Under the pieces are notes generated by a model, which saw only the letters and a list, made by a program, of their open reading frames with translations, was not told where the DNA came from and made no database searches. Made by a program: the position numbers and the translations under genes. Positions 55,249 to 62,614 of a DNA stretch of 64,000 bases are shown piece by piece. The DNA is from SHVZ01 sp044223515 (GTDB lineage: Bacteria > Pseudomonadota > Alphaproteobacteria > SHVZ01): NCBI GenBank assembly GCA_044223515.1, contig JBGALV010000010.1, forward strand, positions 1 through 64,000, written 5' to 3'. Numbering within the stretch: position 1 is the stretch's first letter; every line of letters begins with the position of its first letter.

Positions 55249-57513
55249 TCATGCGCCGGGGATGCGCCGCACGGTAACGCCGGTCGGGGCGTAGGTGCGG
55301 GACCGGATGGTGAAGGTGAGGATACCGTCAGGCCCGGCCTCGGCGAAGCTTTCGAACCTCCGCTCTCCGTCTTCGGCAATCACCTGGTAGCGCCCCGCCT
55401 CCTCGACCTTCCACCGCATCTCGCCCGGGCCGAAGCCCTGCGCGCGGAAGGCGAAGCTGCGGCCGTCGAGCTTGAGGCCTTCGACCGGCCATCGGCTGTC
55501 GATCAGGTAGACCTGCGGCGCCGAAGGCGCGACGTCGGTCCGCTCGGAGGCGACCAGCGCGACCACGGGCAGCGGCTCCGCCGGATCGAGGGCGACATAG
55601 AGGCTCCCCTGGAAGTGTTGCTGACCGAGAACGCCGCTCGACTTCGCGAAGTCGACCTTGCGGTCGAAGGCACGGTCGAAGCGGATCGTCGAGAGCTGGC
55701 CCCGCCTGGCGATCTGCCAGCGGTCGCCGCCGAGGTCGGTGATCTCGGCCGAATAGAAGCCGAGCGCCATCCGCGTGAAGGTGCTGGCGGCGATCGGTGC
55801 GATCGGCTCGGCCTCGGCTGCCTTCAGGTTGTTGAGAAGCGCGCGCAGGCTCGCCATCTTCTCGCCCGAGTACATGTGATAGTAGAGGTTCTTCGGCTTG
55901 ACGCGGATCGGATGCTCGGTGTTGCGCCACGTCTGGGGCACGAGCGCGAAACCGAAGAAGCGGTCGGTCCAGAGCTCGGTGTAGACGTTCTCGTTGGCGT
56001 TCGAGGAGTAGATCTGGATGCCGCCGGGAAGACTGCGGCCGATTCCAGCGACCGAAGTGTAGCTCGGCCGCTCGCGGTCGAAGCGCGTATCGCCGCCGTT
56101 GAGGTTCAGCACGCCGGCCGCATAGGTCGCGACGACCGCGTCGTTCCAGGGCAGGCAGTTGCCCGACCATTGCAGCAGCGTCACCTGCTTGTTGGCCGGC
56201 GCAATCCCGTTGAGGAAATCGATCGATCCCTTGATCTCCAGCGAGAGATCGAAGGGCTTCACGGCGTAGGCGCGCGGCACCGAGTAAGAGCCCTGCGATC
56301 CCAGGACCTTGCCTTCGTAGGTCGCGGCCGCCTGCTTCGCCGACGCCTGGCGCATGACCGACGTCCAGGCGTCCTCGTCGTTGCCGCCCGGCCGCCTTGG
56401 ATACTTGCGAAGCAGCGGGACTTCCTTGGTAGCGTCGCCGTCGGCAAAGAAGCCCCAGTCGAACGGATGGCTCCAGGTATGGGTGCCGATCTCGACCTGC
56501 GGCAGGTCGAAGAACTCGCGCGCGATCGCCAGGGACTGCTCGGTGCCGAACCAGGCCGGGTCGAGATCGGCGACAATCGGCGCGATCGTCACCGGCAGGT
56601 CCGGGAAGGCCACGACCGCTTCGCGCAGCACGACCTCGGCGGCCATGGCGCGACGTTGCGTGTATTCCTTGACCTGGGCCTGGCTGCGCCAGCCGTCGCC
56701 GTCGACATGGCTGTAGTAGATGCGCCGGCCGACCAGCGTGGTCGTGTCGGGCTTCGGCAGGTCGTCGGTGGCGAAGGCGCGCCGGAGATATTCGAACGTG
56801 TTCAGGTAGAGCTGCTTGATCGGTGTCGAGTAGTCGCCGCGATGGACGAGCTCGCCCACGACCATGCCGCCATTCGGATGCGTGCTGACTAGCGTCGCGT
56901 CGGTGGCGCTGTCGTTGCCTTCGCGGACGATGAAATGCGCCTGGGTCTGCGCGTCTATCTTGACGACGCGGTCGTAGGCCGGAAGCTGCCGCGGCAGCGG
57001 CGCCTCGAAATCGAGCAGCAGGCGGTCCTTGCGCACCACGCGGACGTCCTGGGTGTGCTCGACGTGGCGCTCGTCGAAGCGAAGCCCGATCTTTTGCAGG
57101 AGGGCGTTGACCTGCTCGATCGGCGTCGCCTTGCCGCGCCGATCGTTGGCCATGCCGATGCTTCCGATCATGACCAGCTTGCGGCCGCTCTCGACGAAGT
57201 TCTGTCCCCATTCGATGAAGTCGACCGGATTCGGCATGATGTCGCCGGAGAACCAGACGACCGCCCCCCTGATGCCGTCGAGATCCTTGCCGGTCGGCAG
57301 CGGCTGGCGGAGATCGTGATACGTCAACACCAACCCGAGATGGTTGAGCGGCATCTCGAGGATCTGGTGGACCGCGGTGAAGCGGATGTCCGAGTCGAGC
57401 GTGCCGTCGTAGAGCGCAAGGATGGTGCGCGCGATCGGCTTGCCCTGGGCGAAGGCGCTGGTGCCGAGAAGAAGCGTCAGCGCCAGTACGGCGAAGGCGG
57501 CGATACGTTTCAT
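55249..57513 (-). CDS. Pel polysaccharide deacetylase (deacetylase half of a split PelA)
   Basis: 754 residues with signal peptide (IAAFAVLALTLLLGTSAFAQ). A Rossmann-like reductase-resembling region (about 25-250) precedes the CE18-type deacetylase. Catalytic marks are SHVDGDG (H269, D271) and the metal pair HTWSH (H345, H349). A beta-sandwich-like C-terminal domain (about 580-754) follows. It removes acetyl groups from GalNAc in the periplasm, making the polymer cationic. P. aeruginosa PelA fuses this to the hydrolase; here the hydrolase is a separate gene overlapping by four bases. Bacillus cereus also has a free-standing deacetylase form. Confidence 0.92.
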   Translation of the reverse strand: MKRIAAFAVLALTLLLGTSAFAQGKPIARTILALYDGTLDSDIRFTAVHQILEMPLNHLGLVLTYHDLRQPLPTGKDLDGIRGAVVWFSGDIMPNPVDFIEWGQNFVESGRKLVMIGSIGMANDRRGKATPIEQVNALLQKIGLRFDERHVEHTQDVRVVRKDRLLLDFEAPLPRQLPAYDRVVKIDAQTQAHFIVREGNDSATDATLVSTHPNGGMVVGELVHRGDYSTPIKQLYLNTFEYLRRAFATDDLPKPDTTTLVGRRIYYSHVDGDGWRSQAQVKEYTQRRAMAAEVVLREAVVAFPDLPVTIAPIVADLDPAWFGTEQSLAIAREFFDLPQVEIGTHTWSHPFDWGFFADGDATKEVPLLRKYPRRPGGNDEDAWTSVMRQASAKQAAATYEGKVLGSQGSYSVPRAYAVKPFDLSLEIKGSIDFLNGIAPANKQVTLLQWSGNCLPWNDAVVATYAAGVLNLNGGDTRFDRERPSYTSVAGIGRSLPGGIQIYSSNANENVYTELWTDRFFGFALVPQTWRNTEHPIRVKPKNLYYHMYSGEKMASLRALLNNLKAAEAEPIAPIAASTFTRMALGFYSAEITDLGGDRWQIARRGQLSTIRFDRAFDRKVDFAKSSGVLGQQHFQGSLYVALDPAEPLPVVALVASERTDVAPSAPQVYLIDSRWPVEGLKLDGRSFAFRAQGFGPGEMRWKVEEAGRYQVIAEDGERRFESFAEAGPDGILTFTIRSRTYAPTGVTVRRIPGA

Positions 57514-58361
57514 TTGGTCTGCGGCCCGGGAACCAGGCGGTCGAGCTCGACCGTCGCGACGTAGGGGCTGAAGCCGTTCGCAGTCTGGACCTTGTAGATC
57601 TCGGCGATCCCGGCGGCGTCGGCCGGGTCCCAGTAGTCGAGCGTCAAGACCTTGAGGTCCGGCTGGCGACGCGCCGCCGCCTGCAGGATCTCGACCTGCT
57701 GCCTGTAGGTCGCCTCGTCGACCTTGCCGTACTTCTTGGCCTCGAAATCGTAGTCGGCATAGACCGACTCGCCGAGCACCATGTCGATGTCGCGCTCGAC
57801 CGAGGGCAGCATGTCGTAGCCGCGGTTGAGGATGATGGTCATGCGCGGGAAGTTTCGCCTGAGCGTGCGGATCAGGCGGGCGCCGGCCTCCAGCATCCCG
57901 GCATTGGCATTCGCGTCCAGGCGCTCGAGATGACCGGGGTTGTCCATCGTGTCGATGAAGATGCCGTGGAAGCCGCGGCGGATGATCTGCGGCACCAGCT
58001 CGTCAATCACCCGCTTGGTCCAGCGCGGGTCGCGCACGTCGACGAAGTAGCTGCCTTTCCAGTTCTCGTTCTCGCCGAGCAGGATCCCTTCGCCCTTCAC
58101 GTCGGCGAAATAGGGCCGGGTCTCGTTGACCTCGCCGAGGCTGAGATAGCCGACGACCTTCTTGCCCCGGTCGATCAGGGGCTCGATCGGCGGGTGGCGG
58201 TCGGACTCGAGCACCACCAGCTCGTAGGGATAGAAGGCGGACGGCGGCAGCTCGGCCGCATAGTAGACGACCCAGGGGATCGCAGGACCGGCGGCGCCAG
58301 CCCCGGTTGCACCTAAGGCGGTCATCAGGCATGCCAAGACCATGCGTCGGACGGCTTCCAT
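57510..58361 (-). CDS. Endo-alpha-1,4-polygalactosaminidase (hydrolase half of a split PelA, GH114/GH166-like)
   Basis: 283 residues: a signal peptide (VLACLMTALGATGAGA) and a TIM-barrel like the N-terminal domain of PelA. The proposed catalytic acids are D137 in GIFIDTMDN and E198 in VLGESVYADY, with VVYYAAELPPSAFYPYELVVL and GYLSLGEVNE as family motifs. It cleaves alpha-1,4 GalN-rich Pel chains in the periplasm and should trim or release polymer. First gene of the pel operon, with GGAGGAGGGAG before the ATG and a short divergent promoter region upstream. Confidence 0.92.
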   Translation of the reverse strand: MEAVRRMVLACLMTALGATGAGAAGPAIPWVVYYAAELPPSAFYPYELVVLESDRHPPIEPLIDRGKKVVGYLSLGEVNETRPYFADVKGEGILLGENENWKGSYFVDVRDPRWTKRVIDELVPQIIRRGFHGIFIDTMDNPGHLERLDANANAGMLEAGARLIRTLRRNFPRMTIILNRGYDMLPSVERDIDMVLGESVYADYDFEAKKYGKVDEATYRQQVEILQAAARRQPDLKVLTLDYWDPADAAGIAEIYKVQTANGFSPYVATVELDRLVPGPQTK

Positions 58362-58386
58362 GGGGTCGCGCTCCCTCCTCCTCAGC

Positions 58387-58430
58387 CTTATATAATGGAA
58401 TGCCGGTCAAATTCTGGGGGTTCCGGCATT
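58387..58430. promoter_or_regulatory. Divergent promoter region between pel and the DUF3108 gene
   Basis: CCTTATATAATGG (58386-58398) contains TATAAT on the plus strand (58391-58396) and TATAAG on the minus strand (58392-58387), overlapping back to back. No good -35 exists for either. An inverted repeat AATGCCGG (58399-58406) and CCGGCATT (58423-58430) with a 16-base spacer follows immediately and ends at the Shine-Dalgarno of the DUF3108 gene; it may be an operator or an mRNA hairpin. Confidence 0.5.
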
Positions 58431-58444
58431 GGAGGGATCTTCAA

Positions 58445-59260
58445 ATGCCATCGACGGGCATGATCCGGGCGGCAGCGGCGGCTCTGGTTCTCCTGGCCCT
58501 GCCGGCCTCGGCAGAGACCATCGGGGCCCGCTACGACATCTACACCGGCGGCTTCAAGGCGCTGTCGATCCAGGCCCGGGCCGCCGTCCGCGACGCCGAC
58601 TACGACGTCGCGGCCGATCTCGCGACCACCGGGGTCATCGACTGGATCCTCAGGTTCAGCCAGAAGATCGAGAGCCGCGGCCGGATCGGGAGCGCGCCGC
58701 TCCCCGTTTCCTACGTTTCCGACGGCACGTTCTTCGGGTCCCGCCGCTCGATCCGCCTCGACTATCGCGAGGGCGGCCGTATCGACGCCTTGCTCGAGCC
58801 GCCGAACGACACCGACGACCGGACACCGGTGCCGGAGTCGATGAAGCTCGACACCTTCGATCCGATGAGCGTCTTCGTCGCCCTGAACCAGATGGCCGGC
58901 ACGGGCGGCAGCCCCTGCAACGGCAAGGTGCCGGTCTTCGACGGCCGACAGCGCTTCAACCTCGTGTTCGAGGACGACGGCCCGAGCGTCGTCGAGTCCA
59001 GCCACTACACGGTCTTCTCCGGGCCGGCGGTGCGCTGCAAGGTCCAGATGGAACGCCTTGCCGGGTTCCAGCAGAACCCGCGCTTCAATGCCCAGACGCC
59101 GCGCATCTCCATCCTCTACGTCGCCCGCTTCGGCGAAAGCGGGATGTGGCTGCCGGTCCGGCTCGAGAGCGACTCGAGCTTCGGCCTCGTGGTCGGCCAT
59201 CTGGTCGCGGTCGACGCGCCGGCAAGGCCCCTTGGCCAGAGGCCGCGTCCTGCTTCATAA
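58445..59260 (+). CDS. Exported DUF3108 protein
   Basis: 271 residues with signal peptide (MIRAAAAALVLLALPASA) and a DUF3108 domain: ARYDIYTGGFKALSIQARA, then SYVSDGTFFGSRRSIRLDY, DPMSVFVALNQM and GMWLPVRLE. DUF3108 proteins are periplasmic beta-rich proteins of unknown role, perhaps in the envelope. The ATG at 58445 follows GGAGGG by nine bases. The gene is read divergently from pel across 83 bp, so shared regulation is possible but unproven. Confidence 0.9.
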   Translation: MPSTGMIRAAAAALVLLALPASAETIGARYDIYTGGFKALSIQARAAVRDADYDVAADLATTGVIDWILRFSQKIESRGRIGSAPLPVSYVSDGTFFGSRRSIRLDYREGGRIDALLEPPNDTDDRTPVPESMKLDTFDPMSVFVALNQMAGTGGSPCNGKVPVFDGRQRFNLVFEDDGPSVVESSHYTVFSGPAVRCKVQMERLAGFQQNPRFNAQTPRISILYVARFGESGMWLPVRLESDSSFGLVVGHLVAVDAPARPLGQRPRPAS

Positions 59261-59318
59261 TGGAGAAAGCGTCCAGGGGTGGGACCGTGCGGCGCGGCAC
59301 GCCGGGGAGATTGCCATC

Positions 59319-59663
59319 ATGAATGCCCGCGCATTCGCCCTCGGCGTTGCGGCCCTCGGGCTCGTCGCCTGCCAGGACCTCCGCTCGGACGTCCGCACAT
59401 CCGTCGGATACCAGACCAACCCGTTGCTGCAGACCCGCGAAGGCCGTCGCGAGGTGGTGAGCCTCTGCCACGATGCGGTGACCGAGCGCGTCGCCAACGT
59501 CGACAGCCTGCGCTTCGCCCAGGGCCAGATCATCAATACCGACGACTATGGCGACGCCCGCTATCACGGCGCGGTCGAAGGCGTCTCGGCCGGCTACGCG
59601 CGCCGCTACTCCTTCATCTGCACCGTCCAGCCCTCGGGCACGGTCGAAGTCGTCTTCCGCTGA
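59319..59663 (+). CDS. Small predicted lipoprotein, function unknown
   Basis: 114 residues with a lipobox-like LGLVACQ (Cys19), or a plain signal peptide. The mature domain has two cysteines (LCHDAV, FICTVQ) that could form a disulphide, and the segment RYHGAVEGVSAGYARRYSFICTV split here looks like a compact alpha-beta fold. No family recognised. GGGGAGA lies about seven bases before the ATG. It follows the DUF3108 gene by 58 bases and may be in its operon. Confidence 0.78.
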   Translation: MNARAFALGVAALGLVACQDLRSDVRTSVGYQTNPLLQTREGRREVVSLCHDAVTERVANVDSLRFAQGQIINTDDYGDARYHGAVEGVSAGYARRYSFICTVQPSGTVEVVFR

Positions 59664-59697
59664 TGCGCGCGGCGGCCGAAGCCATCCCTTCGCCGCC

Positions 59698-60957
59698 GTG
59701 ACCGATCCCATCGAGGTGGTCGTCGACCGGCTGGGCGCGGCCGGCGACGGCATCGCCCAGCATGGCGGGCAGCGCCTGTTCATTCCCGATGCGTTGCCAG
59801 GCGAGCGCCTTCTCGTCCGCCTCGGCCCGCCGCGCGGCGAAGGGCGCAGCACGACGATCGTCCGCCGGCTTGCCGATGCGGCGACGCGGATCGAGCCATC
59901 CTGCCGGCATTTCGGCCGCTGCGGCGGCTGCGCGCTTCAGCATCTCGAATCCGCCGCCTATGCCGGATGGAAGCGCGAGCTGATCGTCGACGCGCTGGCC
60001 CGGCGCGGCTTCCCGGACGCGAACGTCGCGGAGGCTCTGGTGGTGCCGCCGGGCGACCGTCGGCGCGCCGTCTTCTCGGCAGTCGGCCGCAAGGGCGGCG
60101 CGGTGCTGGGGTTCGCCGAGGCGCAGTCGCATGCGATCGTCGACATCGCAGAGTGCCCGGTGATCGCCCCCGCGCTCCTCCGGGTGACGGCGCCGTTGCG
60201 ATCGCTGCTCACTGCCCTCCTCGGCGGCGGCCAGCGCGGCCAGGCGATCGCGACCGTCACCGCGTCGGGCCTCGACCTCGTGCTCGAGATCGACGCCGTC
60301 CCCGATCTCGCCGCGCGCGAGCGTCTCGCCGCCTTCGCCGCCGAAGCGGACATCGCGCGGCTGTCGTGGCGTCGGCCCGGCGGCACGATCGAGGTGATGG
60401 CGGCCAGGCGGGCCGTCCATGTCGCCTTCGACGGCGTGCCGGCCGTCTTCCCGCCCGGTGCCTTCCTCCAGGCGAGCCTCGCCGGCGAGGCCGCGCTGAT
60501 CGCCGAGGTTCTGGCAGGTGTCGTCGGCGCGAAGACCATCCTCGATCTCTATGCCGGCATCGGCACCTTCAGCCTGCCGATGGCGCGCGGCGCCAAGGTG
60601 ACGGCGATGGAAGGAGACCCCGACGCGGTGAAGGCGCTGGCCGCCTCCTCCAAGGGGGAGGTCGCGGTCGAACGCCGCGACCTCGCCCGCGACCCGCCCG
60701 ACGCCAAGGCGCTGAACCGCTTCGAGGCGGTGGTCTTCGATCCGCCGCGCGCCGGCGCCCGTGCCGTCGCGGAAAACCTCGCCCGCTCGACGGTGCCGAC
60801 CGTCATCGCCGTGTCGTGCAATCCGCAAACCTTCGCCCGCGACGCCCGCACCTTGGCCGATGGCGGCTATCGACTCGAACGGGTCCGGCCGATTGACCAG
60901 TTCCTCTGGTCATCCCATGTCGAGTTGGTCGCCCTCTTCCACCGCGAGATGCCATGA
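59698..60957 (+). CDS. 23S rRNA uracil-C5 methyltransferase, RlmD/TrmA family
   Basis: 419 residues. A TRAM domain (IEVVVDRLGAAGDGIA to about 60) precedes Fe-S cysteines C69, C75 and C78 in CRHFGRCGGCALQH and a fourth in IAECPV. The methyltransferase has ILDLYAGIGTFSLPMA (SAM), FDPPRAGA and the nucleophilic cysteine in VSCNPQTFARD. It probably methylates U1939 (or U747) of 23S rRNA. No ATG fits, so GTG at 59698 is chosen; it leads directly into the TRAM domain. Its stop overlaps the fumC start as ATGA. Confidence 0.92.
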   Translation: MTDPIEVVVDRLGAAGDGIAQHGGQRLFIPDALPGERLLVRLGPPRGEGRSTTIVRRLADAATRIEPSCRHFGRCGGCALQHLESAAYAGWKRELIVDALARRGFPDANVAEALVVPPGDRRRAVFSAVGRKGGAVLGFAEAQSHAIVDIAECPVIAPALLRVTAPLRSLLTALLGGGQRGQAIATVTASGLDLVLEIDAVPDLAARERLAAFAAEADIARLSWRRPGGTIEVMAARRAVHVAFDGVPAVFPPGAFLQASLAGEAALIAEVLAGVVGAKTILDLYAGIGTFSLPMARGAKVTAMEGDPDAVKALAASSKGEVAVERRDLARDPPDAKALNRFEAVVFDPPRAGARAVAENLARSTVPTVIAVSCNPQTFARDARTLADGGYRLERVRPIDQFLWSSHVELVALFHREMP

Positions 60958-62348
60958 CCGGAACGCGCACCGAAACCGACAGCCTGGGCCAGATCGAGGT
61001 CGCCGCCGACCGATATTGGGGGGCTCAGACCGAACGGTCGCGCCGCAACTTCCCGATCGGCGGCGAGCGCATGCCGGAAGCCCTGGTCCGCGCGTTCGGG
61101 CTGCAGAAGCAGGCATCCGCGCTCGCCAACAAGGAGCTCGGCCTGCTCGAGCCCGGACTCGCCGACGCGATCATCCGCGCGGCCGAGGAGGTCGCGGCCG
61201 GCAGGCTGCTCGATCACTTCCCGCTCGTGGTCTGGCAGACCGGCTCCGGCACGCAGACCAACATGAACGCCAACGAGGTGATCGCGAACCGCGCCAACGA
61301 GATTCTGGGCGCGCCGCTGGGATCGAAGAAGCCGGTCCATCCGAACGACCACGTCAACATGAGCCAGTCGTCGAACGACAGCTTCCCGACGGTGATGCAT
61401 GTGGCGACCGCGATCCTCGCGCGCGACCTTCTCGAGCGTGCGCTCGCGCGTCTCGAACGCATGCTCGCCGACAAGGCCGCCGCCTTCGCCGACGTGGTCA
61501 AGATCGGGCGCACCCATCTGCAGGACGCGACGCCGGTGACCGTCGGCCAGGAATTCTCCGGCTACGCGCGCCAGGTCTCCGAATCCCGAGAGGCGCTGGC
61601 GAAGGCGCTGGACGAGATCCATGCGCTGGCCCAGGGCGCCACCGCCGTCGGCACCGGCCTCAATTCTCCGGCCGCTTTCGGCCGAGAGGTCGCACGCCAC
61701 CTCGCCCAGCTCACCGGCATTCCCTTCCGCCAGGCACCTAACCTCTTCGCCGCGATCGCCGCGCACGATGCGTTGGTCCGGCTCTCGGGAGTCCTCAACG
61801 CGACGGCCGTGGCGCTGACCAAGATCGCCAACGACATCCGCCTGCTGGGGTCCGGTCCACGGGCCGGCTTCGGCGAGCTGATCCTCCCGGAGAACGAACC
61901 GGGGTCGTCGATCATGCCCGGCAAGGTGAACCCGACGCAGTCCGAGGCGGTTACCATGGTCGCGGCCGAGGTCATGGGCAATCACGTGACCGTGACGGTG
62001 GCGGGCGCCGGGGGGCACCTCGAGCTCAACGCCATGAAGCCGGTGATCATCTGGAATGTCCTCAGGTCGATCCGGCTCTTAGGGGACGCAACCGACAGCT
62101 TCGCCGAGCGTTGTATTGCGGGCATCCAAGCGGATCGCGCGCGGATCGCCCGTCACCTGGAGCAATCGCTCATGCTGGTCACCGCGCTCGCCCCGCATAT
62201 CGGCTACGACAAGGCGGCTGCCATTGCGAAGCATGCGCACGCCGCCGGACTCGGCTTGAAAGAGGCGGCTTTGGCGTCCGGCGACGTAACCGCCGCGGAC
62301 TTCGACCGATGGGTCGACCCACGCGCCATGCTTGGACCAAGCCTTTGA
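60954..62348 (+). CDS. fumC: Class II fumarate hydratase
   Basis: 464 residues, the iron-independent fumarase of the TCA cycle. TETDSLGQIEVAADRYWGAQT is the conserved N-terminal box split over 20 residues, GSGTQTNMNANEV and HPNDHVNMSQSSND the first two active-site regions, and SSIMPGKVNPTQ the fumarase/aspartase signature. Length is standard. The start overlaps the upstream methyltransferase stop by four bases, and a ribbon-helix-helix gene follows after 11 bases, an order seen in other Alphaproteobacteria. Confidence 0.97.
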   Translation: MTGTRTETDSLGQIEVAADRYWGAQTERSRRNFPIGGERMPEALVRAFGLQKQASALANKELGLLEPGLADAIIRAAEEVAAGRLLDHFPLVVWQTGSGTQTNMNANEVIANRANEILGAPLGSKKPVHPNDHVNMSQSSNDSFPTVMHVATAILARDLLERALARLERMLADKAAAFADVVKIGRTHLQDATPVTVGQEFSGYARQVSESREALAKALDEIHALAQGATAVGTGLNSPAAFGREVARHLAQLTGIPFRQAPNLFAAIAAHDALVRLSGVLNATAVALTKIANDIRLLGSGPRAGFGELILPENEPGSSIMPGKVNPTQSEAVTMVAAEVMGNHVTVTVAGAGGHLELNAMKPVIIWNVLRSIRLLGDATDSFAERCIAGIQADRARIARHLEQSLMLVTALAPHIGYDKAAAIAKHAHAAGLGLKEAALASGDVTAADFDRWVDPRAMLGPSL

Positions 62349-62359
62349 GCCTAGAACCC

Positions 62360-62614
62360 ATGAATGCCGACACGCCGAGCCCGCGCATCGTCAAGCGCTC
62401 CGTCGTCGTTGCCGGCCATCGCACCAGCGTCTCGCTGGAAGGTCCGTTCTGGGATGAACTGAAGCGGATCGCCGAGACCAAGCGCGTGAGCCTGAACCAG
62501 CTCGTCGCCGAGGTGGACGGCCGCCGCGAGGGCAACCTGTCGAGCGCGCTCAGGCTGCTCGTGCTCGAGACGCTGAAAGCCGAGATCCGCTCAACGCCCG
62601 CCACGCACGGCTAG
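62360..62614 (+). CDS. Ribbon-helix-helix domain protein
   Basis: 84 residues with a RHH_4-type fold: the strand VKRSVVVAGHRTSVSLEGPFW, then helix WDELKRIAETKRVSLNQLVAEV and NLSSALRLLVLETLKAE. Such proteins are predicted DNA binders and occur in Rhizobiales and Rhodospirillales next to fumC. Probably a regulator, target unknown. Its 3' end overlaps by 24 bases the opposing AsmA-like gene. Confidence 0.9.
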   Translation: MNADTPSPRIVKRSVVVAGHRTSVSLEGPFWDELKRIAETKRVSLNQLVAEVDGRREGNLSSALRLLVLETLKAEIRSTPATHG

